From NCBI RefSeq assembly GCF_014164585.1, contig NZ_JACJFM010000001.1:62001-126000 (forward strand): DNA of 64,000 nt, written 5' to 3'. Both the position numbers and the translations under genes were made by a program. Shown piece after piece: positions 9,910 through 20,802 of the stretch. Position 1 is the first letter of the stretch, and each line of letters begins with the position of its first letter. The notes under the pieces were generated by a model. The model was not told the origin of the DNA. It worked only from the letters and a program-made list of their open reading frames with translations, and did not search any database. The stretch comes from Oceanospirillum sediminis (lineage in GTDB: Bacteria; Pseudomonadota; Gammaproteobacteria; Pseudomonadales; Halomonadaceae).

Positions 9910-12789
9910 ATGGCAGTTGAAACGCGCGCACTGAGTGATCTGGAACAACATAACGAATTCACTCATCGTCACGTGGGCCCGGATGCAGCAGAACAAAAAG
10001 CGATGCTGGAATCACTGGGAGTCAGCTCTCTGCAGGAACTGATTGAGCAGACCGTTCCGGACTCTATCCGTCTGGATGACGCTCTGGACATGGACCTGGG
10101 TATCACTGAAGTTGAAGCCCTGGCTGAGCTGAAAGCTCTGGCCGACCAAAATACAGTTAACAAATCCTATATCGGTATGGGTTATCACAACACCTTCGTA
10201 CCGAATGTGATTCTACGTAACGTTCTGGAGAATCCTGGCTGGTACACTGCCTATACTCCTTATCAACCTGAAATCTCTCAGGGTCGTCTGGAAGCCCTGC
10301 TGAACTACCAGCAGATGGTGATGGACCTGACCGGCATGGATCTGGCGAACGCCTCCCTGCTGGACGAAGCGACTGCAGCCGCAGAAGCGATGACCCTGTG
10401 TAAGCGTTCTAACCGCAAGAAGAGCGATCAGTTCTTCGTGGCAAGCGACGTACACCCACAGACACTGGACGTCATCAGAACCCGTGCAGAATACTTCGGT
10501 TACGAAGTGGTTGTAGACTCTGCAGACAAGCTGAGTGAATACGACCCGTTTGGTGTACTGCTGCAATACCCTGGTACTTTCGGTGATATCACTGATCTGA
10601 AACCTTTAGTCGAGCAGGCAAAATCACAGAAAGCGATGGTTGCTGTAGCCGCTGACATCATGTCTCTGGTGCTGCTGAAATCCCCTGGCGAGCTGGGTGC
10701 CGACATTGTTCTGGGTTCTTCTCAGCGCTTTGGTGTACCTATGGGCTTTGGTGGTCCACACGCTGCTTTCTTCGCAGCGAGTGAAAAACTGAAGCGTTCC
10801 GTACCAGGCCGTATCATTGGTGTATCCGTTGATGTGAACGGTAACCAGGCCCTGCGTATGGCGATGCAGACCCGTGAGCAGCATATCCGCCGTGAAAAAG
10901 CGACCTCCAACATCTGTACTGCACAGGCACTGCTGGCCAACATGGCAAGCTTCTACACCGTATACCACGGTCCGGATGGCCTGAAGCGTATCGCTGAGCG
11001 TGTTCACCGTCTGACGGCTATTCTGGCGCTGGGTCTGAAAGAGAAAGGTGTTGCCACTAACGACACTTACTTCGATACCCTGACTTTTGCGGCTGATGAA
11101 GCGGTTTACCAGAAAGCACTGGATAACGGTTGTAACTTCCGTCAGCTCGAAGGTGGCAAGCTGGGTGTAAGCCTGGACGAAACCACGACTGCAGCCGACG
11201 TTGCACAACTGTTCGACATCATTCTGGGCGAAGGCCACGGTCTGGACGTATCTGCAATTGATGCAAGCATCACTGCTGGCGCAGAAACCGGTATTAAAGC
11301 AGCGATGCGTCGTGAAGATGCTATCCTGACTCACCCGGTATTCAACACGCACCACTCAGAAACTGAGATGCTGCGTTACATGAAGTCGCTGGAAAACAAA
11401 GATTACTCTCTGGTTCATGGCATGATCCCACTAGGTTCTTGCACCATGAAACTGAATGCTACCGCACAGATGATCCCTGTGACCTGGCCTGAGTTTGCCA
11501 ACATCCACCCGTTTGCACCAAAAGAGCAGACTGTGGGTTACCACAAGATGCTGAGCCAGCTGGAAGAGCAACTGGTAGAGATCACCGGTTACGACGAAAT
11601 GTCTCTGCAGCCTAACTCAGGTGCATCCGGTGAGTACGCCGGTCTGCTGGCGATCCGTAAGTATCAGGAATCCATCGGTGAAGGCCACCGTAACGTGTGT
11701 CTGATTCCATCGTCTGCTCACGGTACTAACCCGGCAACTGCAGCGATGATGGGCATGAAAATCGTTGTGACCAAGTGTGATGAAAACGGTAACGTTGATG
11801 TTGCTGATCTGGCAGAAAAAGCCCAGGAACATGCGGATAACCTGTCTGCACTGATGGTGACTTACCCATCTACTCACGGTGTTTACGAAGAAGATATCGT
11901 TGAAATCTGTCAGACCATTCATAAGTTTGGTGGCCAGGTTTACATGGACGGTGCGAACATGAACGCACAGGTCGGTATCTCTAAGCCGGGTCAAATGGGT
12001 TCTGACGTATCTCACCTGAACCTGCACAAAACCTTCGCTATTCCACACGGTGGCGGTGGCCCTGGTATGGGTCCTATCGGTGTTAAGAAACACCTGGCAC
12101 CTTTCCTGGCCAGCCACAAGGTTAGCCCGGTTGAAGGCCTGAACCCGGAGAACGGTGCAGTATCCGCAGCGCCTTACGGTTCTGCTGCAATTCTGCCGAT
12201 CACCTGGATGTACAACCGTATGCTGGGTAAAGACGGTCTGAAGCACTCTACAGAAGTGGCGATTCTGAACGCTAACTATCTGACAGAGCAGCTGGCTGAG
12301 CACTACCCGGTGCTGTACCGTGGCCGTAACGATAAAGTGGCTCACGAATGTATCGTTGACATTCGTCCGCTGAAAGAAGCGTCTGGTGTAACTGAAGAAG
12401 ATATCGCTAAGCGTCTGATGGACTACGGTTTCCACGCGCCGACCATGTCTTTCCCTGTAGCGGGTACGCTGATGATCGAGCCAACTGAGTCTGAGTCTAA
12501 GGCTGAGCTGGATCGCTTTATCGAAGCGATGGTTAAGATCCGTGCAGAAGTTGAGAAAGTTCAGAGCGGTGAATGGCCAGCAGACAACAACCCTCTGATC
12601 AATGCTCCGCATACTATGGTTGACCTGACCAGCGCATGGGAACGTCCTTACTCACAAGAGGAAGCAATATTCCCAACAGCACATACCCGTGCCAGCAAGT
12701 ACTGGCCAACGGTTAACCGTGTCGACAACGTCTACGGTGATCGTAACTTCATCTGTTCCTGCCCGGGCATCGAAGCCTACCAGGATTAA
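9910..12789 (+). CDS. gcvP: Glycine dehydrogenase (decarboxylating), P protein
   Basis: PLP enzyme that decarboxylates glycine and loads the aminomethyl group onto GcvH. It is a single 959-aa chain (fused P1/P2 form). The N-terminal half shows [20 protein letters not shown], and the C-terminal half holds the PLP-lysine segment [19 protein letters not shown] (lysine near residue 707). ATG 9910 was preferred over an in-frame TTG nine bases upstream because AGG lies 7-9 nt before it. This is the last gene of the sdaA-glyA-gcvH-gcvP arm; a double hairpin terminator follows. Confidence 0.97.
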   Translation: MAVETRALSDLEQHNEFTHRHVGPDAAEQKAMLESLGVSSLQELIEQTVPDSIRLDDALDMDLGITEVEALAELKALADQNTVNKSYIGMGYHNTFVPNVILRNVLENPGWYTAYTPYQPEISQGRLEALLNYQQMVMDLTGMDLANASLLDEATAAAEAMTLCKRSNRKKSDQFFVASDVHPQTLDVIRTRAEYFGYEVVVDSADKLSEYDPFGVLLQYPGTFGDITDLKPLVEQAKSQKAMVAVAADIMSLVLLKSPGELGADIVLGSSQRFGVPMGFGGPHAAFFAASEKLKRSVPGRIIGVSVDVNGNQALRMAMQTREQHIRREKATSNICTAQALLANMASFYTVYHGPDGLKRIAERVHRLTAILALGLKEKGVATNDTYFDTLTFAADEAVYQKALDNGCNFRQLEGGKLGVSLDETTTAADVAQLFDIILGEGHGLDVSAIDASITAGAETGIKAAMRREDAILTHPVFNTHHSETEMLRYMKSLENKDYSLVHGMIPLGSCTMKLNATAQMIPVTWPEFANIHPFAPKEQTVGYHKMLSQLEEQLVEITGYDEMSLQPNSGASGEYAGLLAIRKYQESIGEGHRNVCLIPSSAHGTNPATAAMMGMKIVVTKCDENGNVDVADLAEKAQEHADNLSALMVTYPSTHGVYEEDIVEICQTIHKFGGQVYMDGANMNAQVGISKPGQMGSDVSHLNLHKTFAIPHGGGGPGMGPIGVKKHLAPFLASHKVSPVEGLNPENGAVSAAPYGSAAILPITWMYNRMLGKDGLKHSTEVAILNANYLTEQLAEHYPVLYRGRNDKVAHECIVDIRPLKEASGVTEEDIAKRLMDYGFHAPTMSFPVAGTLMIEPTESESKAELDRFIEAMVKIRAEVEKVQSGEWPADNNPLINAPHTMVDLTSAWERPYSQEEAIFPTAHTRASKYWPTVNRVDNVYGDRNFICSCPGIEAYQD

Positions 12790-12837
12790 GATTCCAGAAG
12801 TCGTCAACGAGTGTCAAGCACTCTCTGTAAGCAAGGT

Positions 12838-12903
12838 CCCGTACTTCGGTACGGGTTCCCGGATTACAGGTCCTTTTGCCCCGTTACATGATGGGGCTTT
12901 TTT
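12838..12903 (+). terminator. Terminator of the gcv operon
   Basis: Two hairpins in tandem. CCCGTAC/GTACGGG with a TTCG tetraloop lies at 12838-12855. A GCCCCGTTACATGATGGGGC hairpin at 12878-12897 runs into six T residues. Confidence 0.88.
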
Positions 12904-12975
12904 ATGTCTGTTATTTAGCAGATAACAGAATCTGACTGTAGCTCAATTCCGGTAACTGACTGTAATCAGGCCTGT

Positions 12976-12996
12976 GCCGGATAGCATTCATCCGGC
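12976..12996. repeat. REP-like hairpin at the edge of the restriction operon
   Basis: GCCGGAT/ATCCGGC perfect 7-bp stem with a 7-nt loop, 39 bp beyond the hsdM stop. No T-run follows on either side. It may be an extragenic palindrome or a weak terminator for hsdM. Confidence 0.35.
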
Positions 12997-13034
12997 TCAA
13001 TTTAATCTATCAGGCAGGCCTGTCAGGTAATGCT

Positions 13035-14519
13035 TCAATTATTCAGGCTTTGAGCAATAGCACGGAAACTGTTTAAGCCAGCCTCAATATTTTCAATGAT
13101 TTCTTCTGCTAATACATCAGGTTCAGGCAGATTATCCAGATCAGCCAGAGACTGATCCTTTAACCAGAAGATATCCAGACTGGTTTTATCCCGGCTGATC
13201 ACCTCTCCATAACTGTATTTGCGCCAGCGGCCATCCGGGTTATTTTCCGAATGCCAGGTTTCACTGCGCTTGTGGCGATTTTCTGGGTTATAACAATTAA
13301 TAAAGTCCTGTAGATCTGCTCGACGCATCGGCTTTTTCTTCAGGGTATGGTGGACATTGGTACGGTAATCATAGATCCACAGCTCTTTAGTGCAAGGATC
13401 TTTTTGCGCCGGTTTATTATCGAAAAAGAGTACATTTGCCTTTACTCCATTGGCATAAAAAATCCCGGTGGGTAAACGCAGAATGGTATGTAGTTCTGTT
13501 GTTTCCAGCAGTTTCTGGCGCACCGTTTCACCGGCCCCACCTTCAAACAGTACATTATCAGGCACTACCACGGCCGCACGGCCTGTGGATTTCAGCATAC
13601 TGCGAATATGCTGAACAAAGTTCACCTGTTTGTTTGATGTTGAGGCCCAGAAATCCTGACGATTGTAAGTCAGTTCGTCTTTTTCCTGCTCTCCTTCCTC
13701 ATTGGTAAACGTCATACTGCTTTTTTTACCAAAGGGCGGGTTAGCCAGCACCATATCGACCATGCGGGATGGTGGCGAGATCAGTGCATCATTACTGCTA
13801 ACGGCGGTGTCTTCATCATCTATTTCACCGATGTTATGCAAAAACATATTCATCAGACAGAGACGACGGGTACTGGCCACAATCTCGTTACCAAAAAAGG
13901 TCTCGTGTTTTAAAAAACGCTTTTGGGCTTTGTCCAGCGTGTAATGATTGGGATCGGTCAGAAAATCATAAGCAGTTAAAAAGAAACCGCCCGTGCCACA
14001 AGCAGGATCAGCAATGGTCTGTCCCGGTTCCGGGCGCATACAATCCACTATCGCCTGAATAAGCGAACGGGGAGTAAAGTACTGCCCTGCACCAGATTTG
14101 GTATCTTCGGCATTTTTCTCCAGCAGACCTTCGTAAATATCACCTTTGGTATCCGCACCCAGAATCACCCAGTCGGTTTCACCGACCATGGCAATTAACC
14201 GGGACAGTTTGGCAGGGTCCTGAATCTTATTCTGGGCTTTAGTGAAAATCTGGCCCAACATGCCTTTTTTCTTGCCTAGCTCACGCAATAACTCCACATA
14301 ATGCGTCTCTAAATCGGCACCCTTTTTATCCAGGCTGTCCCAGTTATATTTTTCAGGAATCCCGACATCCCGTGAGCGCGGTGGCAGACTGTATTCATGA
14401 GCCATTTTCAGAAAAATCAGATAGGTCAGCTGTTCCAGATAATCGCCATAGCCCACACCATCATCTCGTAGGGTGGTACAAAAACTCCAGACGCGGGAGA
14501 CAATGGATTCTGCGTTCAT
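13035..14519 (-). CDS. hsdM: Type I restriction-modification methyltransferase subunit
   Basis: N6-adenine methyltransferase of a type I system. The protein (494 aa) has an N-terminal helical domain (residues 5-140), SAM motif I IADPACGTGGFFLTAYDF near 170-186 and the catalytic NPPF (VLANPPFGKK) near 262. The ATG overlaps the stop of the upstream AlbA_2 gene in a TAATG, so translation is coupled. It is the last gene of hsdR-hsdS-albA-hsdM; having hsdM last and the nuclease gene first is a less usual order. Confidence 0.95.
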   Translation of the reverse strand: MNAESIVSRVWSFCTTLRDDGVGYGDYLEQLTYLIFLKMAHEYSLPPRSRDVGIPEKYNWDSLDKKGADLETHYVELLRELGKKKGMLGQIFTKAQNKIQDPAKLSRLIAMVGETDWVILGADTKGDIYEGLLEKNAEDTKSGAGQYFTPRSLIQAIVDCMRPEPGQTIADPACGTGGFFLTAYDFLTDPNHYTLDKAQKRFLKHETFFGNEIVASTRRLCLMNMFLHNIGEIDDEDTAVSSNDALISPPSRMVDMVLANPPFGKKSSMTFTNEEGEQEKDELTYNRQDFWASTSNKQVNFVQHIRSMLKSTGRAAVVVPDNVLFEGGAGETVRQKLLETTELHTILRLPTGIFYANGVKANVLFFDNKPAQKDPCTKELWIYDYRTNVHHTLKKKPMRRADLQDFINCYNPENRHKRSETWHSENNPDGRWRKYSYGEVISRDKTSLDIFWLKDQSLADLDNLPEPDVLAEEIIENIEAGLNSFRAIAQSLNN

Positions 14520-16096
14520 TAATTCTGTTCCTTATGTAGCAGTGCTAAACCTGCATCGGTCAGTCGGTAGCGTTGTTTGCTACTGGTTGGTTTTTCCGGG
14601 ATGGTCATAGCGACATAACCGGCACTAAGTGCCGGTAATAAATAGGTTTTGCGGAAGTTTTCGGTATCTTTCAACGCCAGGGCCTGTTGCATTTGAGCAC
14701 GGCTCATCTCCCCCTGAATAATCCGGCACAGCCGCACTTCCGGGGTGACTTCCGGGGTGACTTCCGGGGTGACTTCCGGGGTGACTTCCGGGGCTTTCTC
14801 TTCTGTGGGAGATTCCGTATCCACTTCCAGCCATTGCGACTGTGGGTGTACCGGTAAACTCACCAGAAAATAAGAGCGTTCATCATCAGTATCAAAGACG
14901 GGGACCGGTGAGCCATTGGCTTTCATCGACCGAAGAATCTTAGGCACTCCGGTAGAACGCCCCTCGGTCAAACGTAGCTCTTTCAAAAACTCACCAATCC
15001 GTCGGTTACGGTAACGACGGCTTACCGCCTGTCCCATCTGTAAATCATTTAAGCGAATGGAACGATCCGGGCCTGGGAAACTCAGCACCTTAAACTCATC
15101 GGCAGTGATGCGGATTTCGACGGGTTCACGGATCTCATAACTGCGATGATAAATCGCATTGACCACAGCTTCTTCCACGGCCGCTAATGGGAAGTTCCAG
15201 AAACGTTCCGCTTCAGCCTGATCCGGCTGTTTCAGTACGGTCTGTTTCAGATAGTTCCGATTGATATAATCCAGCGCATCACGGGTAATCCGGTCCAGAG
15301 GCCCGTTGAATATCTTCTCTTCAAAGCGGTCGCCTCCAGGACCATCAGGGAAAAACACCACATCAATCTGAGTCGCGGGGAAAAACTGTTCAGGCTGTGA
15401 ATTAAAAAACAGCAAACCGACATTTTTAGGAAATACCGCCTCAACCGGACCGCCAATAATATTCATACGCCGTCCCAGCGCTTCGGTACTTAATTGCCCG
15501 GCTTCCTGTTCTAATTCACTGCCTACATCAGAGAGAAAATCCCGTATCAGACGCGGGGAGAGATCCTGCACCCTGGCCGTTTGGCGATAACGATCATCAA
15601 AGGGCACAGATGCAGCCAGTGAAATCAGCTCACGCTCGCTGTCACCACTGGCTTTAACCGTACTGGTGTGTTTACGCAGATAATAAGCCCACTCTGTTTT
15701 TTTACTGCTTAAACTCACCTTCGCTTTGTAAGGCCGGGTTTCACCACCAGGAGCCCACAGCACCAGAATCTGTTTACCTTCGATCTCATAAACTGCCGTC
15801 AGAGGATGATATTGAGGCGCGATAGCAGAATGCCCCAGATTTAATAACTCTTTCTGAATACGATCAATCTGCTCAGGTAACAAGCCCACAGGCGGTAATA
15901 CCGGACGCCCTTCACTCTCTTCAATACCGATCAGCAGATAGCCACCACCCAGGTTATGAAAGTCATTCGCAAAAGCACAAATGCTGTGCAGAATCGACTC
16001 AGGATTCCAACCGGATTTATACTCAATACGCTCACCCTCAACCCAGCGCTGGCTAAGCAGATCATCAATATTGATTGGCAGTGAATTAATGCTCAT
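14519..16096 (-). CDS. AlbA_2 (Schlafen-like) ATP-binding protein inside the type I RM operon
   Basis: A 525-aa protein of the COG2865 type. The N-terminal AlbA_2/Schlafen-like domain (about residues 10-150) has ERIEYKSGWNPESIL and GGGYLLIGIEESEGRP. A GHKL-like ATP-binding part follows (EAVVNAIYHRSYEIREPVEI, then RSTGVPKILRSM). A linker of EVTP repeats leads to a C-terminal winged-helix-like domain. Family members are called transcriptional regulators or DNA helicases on weak evidence. Its place between hsdS and hsdM, 11 bp after hsdS and overlapping hsdM, makes it a true operon member: a regulator of restriction or an extra defence effector. Its function is not known. Confidence 0.8.
   Translation of the reverse strand: MSINSLPINIDDLLSQRWVEGERIEYKSGWNPESILHSICAFANDFHNLGGGYLLIGIEESEGRPVLPPVGLLPEQIDRIQKELLNLGHSAIAPQYHPLTAVYEIEGKQILVLWAPGGETRPYKAKVSLSSKKTEWAYYLRKHTSTVKASGDSERELISLAASVPFDDRYRQTARVQDLSPRLIRDFLSDVGSELEQEAGQLSTEALGRRMNIIGGPVEAVFPKNVGLLFFNSQPEQFFPATQIDVVFFPDGPGGDRFEEKIFNGPLDRITRDALDYINRNYLKQTVLKQPDQAEAERFWNFPLAAVEEAVVNAIYHRSYEIREPVEIRITADEFKVLSFPGPDRSIRLNDLQMGQAVSRRYRNRRIGEFLKELRLTEGRSTGVPKILRSMKANGSPVPVFDTDDERSYFLVSLPVHPQSQWLEVDTESPTEEKAPEVTPEVTPEVTPEVTPEVRLCRIIQGEMSRAQMQQALALKDTENFRKTYLLPALSAGYVAMTIPEKPTSSKQRYRLTDAGLALLHKEQN
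14736..14795 (-). repeat. In-frame 12-bp tandem repeat coding EVTP
   Basis: Four identical units ACTTCCGGGGTG (plus-strand sense) and a fifth diverged one, encoding Glu-Val-Thr-Pro repeats before the C-terminal domain of the AlbA_2 protein. The 12-bp unit means copy-number change by slippage keeps the frame and only alters linker length. Confidence 0.95.
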
Positions 16097-16107
16097 AACG
16101 CCCCCAA

Positions 16108-17661
16108 TCAGGCCGCTGTTGTTTTCTTACGAGGCTTACGGCTAGCTGCTTTCTCTTGTTTAGCCTGAGCTTCCAATTCAGCCTTTTCCACAGCAATACG
16201 CTTTAACAACTCACTGGCAGGCTCATCATCAGGGTCTTGAGGCACTAACTGACCGGAGAACGCTTTTTTCAGGATTGACTTGCGAAGGGCTTCTGATTTC
16301 TTAATATTATATTCGAGCTCTACTTCAAACCTGTTTATACCCTCTAGTTTGCTCTCAACTAAAGATGCTATTTCATGCTGCTCTTCTTTGCTGGGCATAG
16401 GAAAAAAAACAGTATTAAAACGACTTACACTAATTTTTTTCTGAGCGACCCCTTTTGTAATAAAACCCAGTTGTTTTTTTATCAGGACTGAGTTTATGCA
16501 ATGTTTATAAAACAGGTTCGAGCAAAACTTCGGCCAAACCCGGAACTTCAAACAGTCTGCAGTCAAAATAGCCTTTTCTTTACCTGCAGGGTAAATTTCA
16601 GCATCACCAGGAGGATCCCCCATTTTAGTAACTAAAATATCTAAAGGTTTTACTGAATGAGCTTCCAACTCCTTGTATTTCTCTGCCGTAATATAGTGCA
16701 GATTATCAGTGAAATTATTTTTTGTAATATTACGAACGAAAACCAGAGGCACGCCTGATTCTGTATAATCACTGACCTTTAGATTACTCCCAAATGGCCC
16801 AATCCCTATTGAATGAGGTTCATCTGAACAAATATCTTGAGGAGTAACCCAAACCCAACCTTTAGGCAATGGAGGGAGGTTTCTTAGTTGTTCTTCAGTA
16901 ATGGAATTAGGACGCTTCACTTTCTTTGGTTTAGAGGGTTTATTCTCTTCTTTTCTATTCTCTTCCCACAGTTTGACTGCTACTTGCCAATCAGCAACCT
17001 GCTGCTGATAGCTAGCCTCACGCTCATCCTGAATACAGGCCAGAAGTTCATCAGAACTTTCTAGTTCATCCTGATGATCTTTACGCCATTGTTCAGTTAA
17101 CTTGCCTTCAAAAGCATGTTTAAGCAAGGATTGACGGTAAACTTGTAGTTGAGCTTTAGCCGTTGTAAGGCTTTCAATACCTTTATCCAGCTCAGAAAAT
17201 AGTTCTTCTATTTTGGCAACGATACGATGTTGTTCATTCAGAGGAGGAATACCAATAGTTTCCTTAGATAACCACTGATAATGACGGGCGTACCCTTTAT
17301 CTTTAATGCATGAGGCAAGATGATGGGAAAAATACTCTAGTAGTTTTGGTGTTATAAATCCCTTCGGTTCTAAAACCTTAACGCCGTCAGCACCAGCGAT
17401 GAAAGCAGATTTGATAAGCTTTACACAACGCGTGTGATCGCCAAAGATTATCAGAGGGTAATTCCCCTTAATCACTTTATCAGAGTCATTACTATACCCT
17501 CCAATGAATGAACTTCCCTGATCAATAACGGGATATAAACCGTTTTCTAAATATTGTTTCTGATTAATTTTTTTCTTGTTGGTAGAAACTACTGTTACAG
17601 CATCACTGAAATCAATAGCTTCCCAACCATCAGGGCAATCGAACCTTGAGCTATACATCAA
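16108..17661 (-). CDS. hsdS: Type I restriction-modification specificity subunit
   Basis: DNA-recognition subunit of the type I complex. The protein (517 aa) has two target-recognition domains (about residues 15-145 and 265-430). Each is followed by a helical spacer, the first with PPLNEQHRIVAKIEELFSEL and the second with KEEQHEIASLVESKLEGINRF. A lysine-rich tail ends it. The recognition-domain DNA is more AT-rich than its flanks, as is common for exchanged domains. The ATG overlaps the hsdR stop by 4 bp. The target sequence cannot be predicted by eye. Confidence 0.93.
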   Translation of the reverse strand: MMYSSRFDCPDGWEAIDFSDAVTVVSTNKKKINQKQYLENGLYPVIDQGSSFIGGYSNDSDKVIKGNYPLIIFGDHTRCVKLIKSAFIAGADGVKVLEPKGFITPKLLEYFSHHLASCIKDKGYARHYQWLSKETIGIPPLNEQHRIVAKIEELFSELDKGIESLTTAKAQLQVYRQSLLKHAFEGKLTEQWRKDHQDELESSDELLACIQDEREASYQQQVADWQVAVKLWEENRKEENKPSKPKKVKRPNSITEEQLRNLPPLPKGWVWVTPQDICSDEPHSIGIGPFGSNLKVSDYTESGVPLVFVRNITKNNFTDNLHYITAEKYKELEAHSVKPLDILVTKMGDPPGDAEIYPAGKEKAILTADCLKFRVWPKFCSNLFYKHCINSVLIKKQLGFITKGVAQKKISVSRFNTVFFPMPSKEEQHEIASLVESKLEGINRFEVELEYNIKKSEALRKSILKKAFSGQLVPQDPDDEPASELLKRIAVEKAELEAQAKQEKAASRKPRKKTTAA

Positions 17662-20468
17662 GCTGCTAATACCTCATTTAGTTCTTCAATCAGTGGTGCC
17701 ATTTCTGCACCAAAGAGCTGATACATCTTGTCTAAGCCGCCCTGAGCATCAAATGGGGCCATATCCAGATCATCCTGCTCAAAGTGAATAGAGCTGCTGA
17801 TATGATCCCGGATCATCTGTAGCCACTGCATTTGTGCTTCATTAAATTTCTGCCCTGCTCCGGCGTGGCGTTTCATAATCCAGTCTTTAAAGTTCTGGCG
17901 CACAGTTGCATCGTAGTTGGCCAGACTGCTATCAATTCCACAGACTCGACGCACCAGAGCAACTAATGCGGTAAGTTCGTTAACCGGCTGATTTCCCTGA
18001 TAGTTATCCAACTGAGTATAAGCCTGCCATACGTTTAATGGAGCCAGTTTAGGCATGTCATTTTTCAGGGTTTCCAGCAGGATGCGAATCATATCATAGG
18101 TGATTTCACGGCGGCGGTGGGGCTGATCAAAAAAGATAGTCAGGGCATCAATCTGATCTTTATTGTCCTTCAGATATTCAGCAAAGCTCTGGCGAAGTTC
18201 TTCAGCTTGCTCAGCGCTGTCTTTTGCCCACCCTTTGTGCAGAACCTGATCCATATTATCGTGATCAATCTTTTGTTCTCTTTCCCGGCGGATGCTATCT
18301 AACAGGTCAATCAATTCACCATTAAAAACTCTCGTGGCTTCCCGGACCAGTTCAGCCTGTGCCTGTTCTCGCTTCTGATCGCCAGGGTCTGTTCCTGCAG
18401 GTTGCTGGGCCAGTGTTAAGGCGCGCTCTTCAATACGATCGCCGTCAATAGCATTAAACAGATCACTGATGATGCGCTCCAGAGGCTGACCTTTCGCGGC
18501 TTCACGGATGCGTTCCCGTTCCCCTGGCTCCAGTTGTTTATTAAGACGGGCTAAACGACCGGCTAATGAGCTTATGGTGTCAGTATCATGCACACCGCCC
18601 ATCATGACTCCTGTGGCTAAGTCTTTCAGAGGTACAGCCGGTTTGGTAATCAGGGGCTGGCTGGCCGTTTTCAGAGATTTAGTCACTCCGATAGCATCTA
18701 CAATCACATAGTGCGTTTTTGCACTTCTGGCTGATGGAGTTACTTTTTTCAGGTTATCGTGGTCTAAAGTTCGAGTGCCCCGGCCTTTCATCTGTTCAAA
18801 GTAGTTTTTGCTTTTTACATCCCGCATAAACAGCAGACATTCCAGCGCTTTGACATCCGTACCTGTCGCAATCATATCGACGGTGACGGCTATTCGTGGA
18901 TTGTAATCATTGCGGAACTGGGACAAAACGGACTTGGGATCTTCACCGGCCTGAATCACATTGCCATCGGCGTCGGTTCTGTCTTTTGCAGCCCGGTAAG
19001 TTACCTTTTTACAAAAGGCGTTACCTTCAGCAAACTCTTCCCGAACAATCTGAATAATATCGTCCGCATGACTGTCCGTTTTGGCAAAAATCAGCGTTTT
19101 TGGAATCTCATCCCGGCCGGGGAAAATATCTGGCAGGCTCTCTTTAAAGGTTTTAATAATCGTACGAATCTGGCTTGGGTTGACGACATCCTTATCCAGC
19201 TTTTTGGCGCTATAGCTTTCATCCTCATCCTGTTCTTCCCAACGGCGCTTACGGGTCAGCTTCTCACGCCGTTCGACCTGTTGTTCTGCCTTCAGCTCGG
19301 AACCCTGCTGGCTGATTTCAGTATCAATCAGATAGATCTCATTGCCCACGTTAACGCCATCGGCAACCGCTTTTTCATGGGTGTATTCACTGACAACATT
19401 CTGTTTAAAAAAGCCGTAAGTGCGGTTATCCGGGGTTGCTGTCAGACCTATCAGGAAGGCATCAAAATAATCCAGTACTTGCTGCCAGAGGTTGTAGATA
19501 GAGCGGTGACATTCATCAATGATGATAAAGTCAAAAAACTCAGGTGGGATTTTTTCGTTATAATCCACCGGCACTGGATCTTTTGGTTTGGTGAGTTGTT
19601 CCCCCGGATTGATCTCTTCAGCGGCATCATCCAGTGCTTCGCCTTTTAGCAAGGAGTACATACGCTGAATGGTACTGATACAAACCTGAGCATCTTTGGG
19701 CACTGCAGCACTTTTCAGGCGTTGTACCGCATAGAGTTCAGTAAATTTGCGATTATCGTCATTCGGGGTGTAGGACAGCATCTCCTGCTCAGCCTGTTCT
19801 CCCAGGTTTTTCGTATCGACCAGAAACAGAATACGTTTTGCCTGAACCGGTGATTTCAACAACCGGTAAATCGACGTGATTGCGGTAAAGGTTTTACCCG
19901 CTCCTGTTGCCATCTGAATTAAGGATCTGGGACGATTTTCTTTAAAAGATTGTTCCAGGTTGCTGATGGCGGTTTTCTGGCATTCACGCAGACCATCCGG
20001 GTTTAGCGATGGTAATGCGGTTAAACGAGAGCGAAGTGATTGCTCCTGCTTCAACCATTCAGACAAGGTTTCTGGCCGATGAAAGTTGAATACATCCCTT
20101 GAACGGGGTGCCGGATCACGGTTATCTGTGAAACGGGTAATAATACCTGTACTTTCATACAGAAAGGGCAGGGGAGCCTTGTTATTGACCCACTTGAGTT
20201 TTGCTGTTGCATAACCTGCCGTTTGATTTTCTACTTCTGTGATCTTATGGCCAGTATCTTCACGTTTCGCCTCTATGACACCAACGGGTGTTCTGTTAAC
20301 AAACAGCACATAATCTGCTGGCCCGACATCGGTATGATATTCACGAACGGCTTGCCCAATGCCTTTGTCAAAATCAATACGCTTCTTATCCTGCACGACC
20401 CAACCGGCCTGGTTTAACATTTCATCAATTCGGTCTCGGGCAATTTGTTCTGGATTCTGGTTTGTCAT
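17658..20468 (-). CDS. hsdR: Type I restriction endonuclease and translocase subunit
   Basis: Restriction and motor subunit. The protein is 936 aa. The N-terminal PD-(D/E)XK nuclease shows PADYVLFVNRTPVGVIEAKR. The SF2 translocase follows with Walker A MATGAGKTFTA, DEAH-type IIIDECHRSIYN, LIGLTATPDN and motif VI-like MKGRGTRTLD. The C-terminal helical part would contact HsdM/HsdS. The start was placed at MTNQNPEQIARDRIDEM; an in-frame ATG 45 bases upstream has no better ribosome site. It is the first gene of the operon. Confidence 0.94.
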   Translation of the reverse strand: MTNQNPEQIARDRIDEMLNQAGWVVQDKKRIDFDKGIGQAVREYHTDVGPADYVLFVNRTPVGVIEAKREDTGHKITEVENQTAGYATAKLKWVNNKAPLPFLYESTGIITRFTDNRDPAPRSRDVFNFHRPETLSEWLKQEQSLRSRLTALPSLNPDGLRECQKTAISNLEQSFKENRPRSLIQMATGAGKTFTAITSIYRLLKSPVQAKRILFLVDTKNLGEQAEQEMLSYTPNDDNRKFTELYAVQRLKSAAVPKDAQVCISTIQRMYSLLKGEALDDAAEEINPGEQLTKPKDPVPVDYNEKIPPEFFDFIIIDECHRSIYNLWQQVLDYFDAFLIGLTATPDNRTYGFFKQNVVSEYTHEKAVADGVNVGNEIYLIDTEISQQGSELKAEQQVERREKLTRKRRWEEQDEDESYSAKKLDKDVVNPSQIRTIIKTFKESLPDIFPGRDEIPKTLIFAKTDSHADDIIQIVREEFAEGNAFCKKVTYRAAKDRTDADGNVIQAGEDPKSVLSQFRNDYNPRIAVTVDMIATGTDVKALECLLFMRDVKSKNYFEQMKGRGTRTLDHDNLKKVTPSARSAKTHYVIVDAIGVTKSLKTASQPLITKPAVPLKDLATGVMMGGVHDTDTISSLAGRLARLNKQLEPGERERIREAAKGQPLERIISDLFNAIDGDRIEERALTLAQQPAGTDPGDQKREQAQAELVREATRVFNGELIDLLDSIRREREQKIDHDNMDQVLHKGWAKDSAEQAEELRQSFAEYLKDNKDQIDALTIFFDQPHRRREITYDMIRILLETLKNDMPKLAPLNVWQAYTQLDNYQGNQPVNELTALVALVRRVCGIDSSLANYDATVRQNFKDWIMKRHAGAGQKFNEAQMQWLQMIRDHISSSIHFEQDDLDMAPFDAQGGLDKMYQLFGAEMAPLIEELNEVLAA

Positions 20469-20802
20469 AGCAGCTCGGTTTATTCCTTTAATTAAAGACC
20501 GCACAGACAGCATAACTGTCTACTGAAAATTATGAAGCGTCAGGTAAGAGGTTTTCCGCGAATAATCCGTTATACAAAGCAAGTAATCTATCGGAAATAT
20601 ACGGTCTGCAGCTATTTGATACCTGACTGTTGGTTTCAGCAGAGGATATCAGAAGAATATACCTAAGCCTTCCTGGTAAAAACCCTGGTTTAATCGTAGA
20701 TAGTAAAAGGAAAGCAGATAACACAGGTAGAAAAGCGGGACGGACGCTGAGACAAATTCAATATCTCCAGCGCCACGATCATATCATCCGATCTGTTTTT
20801 GA
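20469..20802. other. Non-coding stretch between hsdR and rsmJ
   Basis: 334 bp that should hold the hsdR promoter and the end of the rsmJ transcript. No convincing gene, operator or mobile-element end was seen. Confidence 0.5.

Noticed and set aside
10624-12612. Long antisense frames inside gcvP (for example 10624-11355 and 11617-12612)
   Set aside because: They are shadows of a certain gene; the composition (many Arg, Cys, His) is typical of reverse-frame artefacts.
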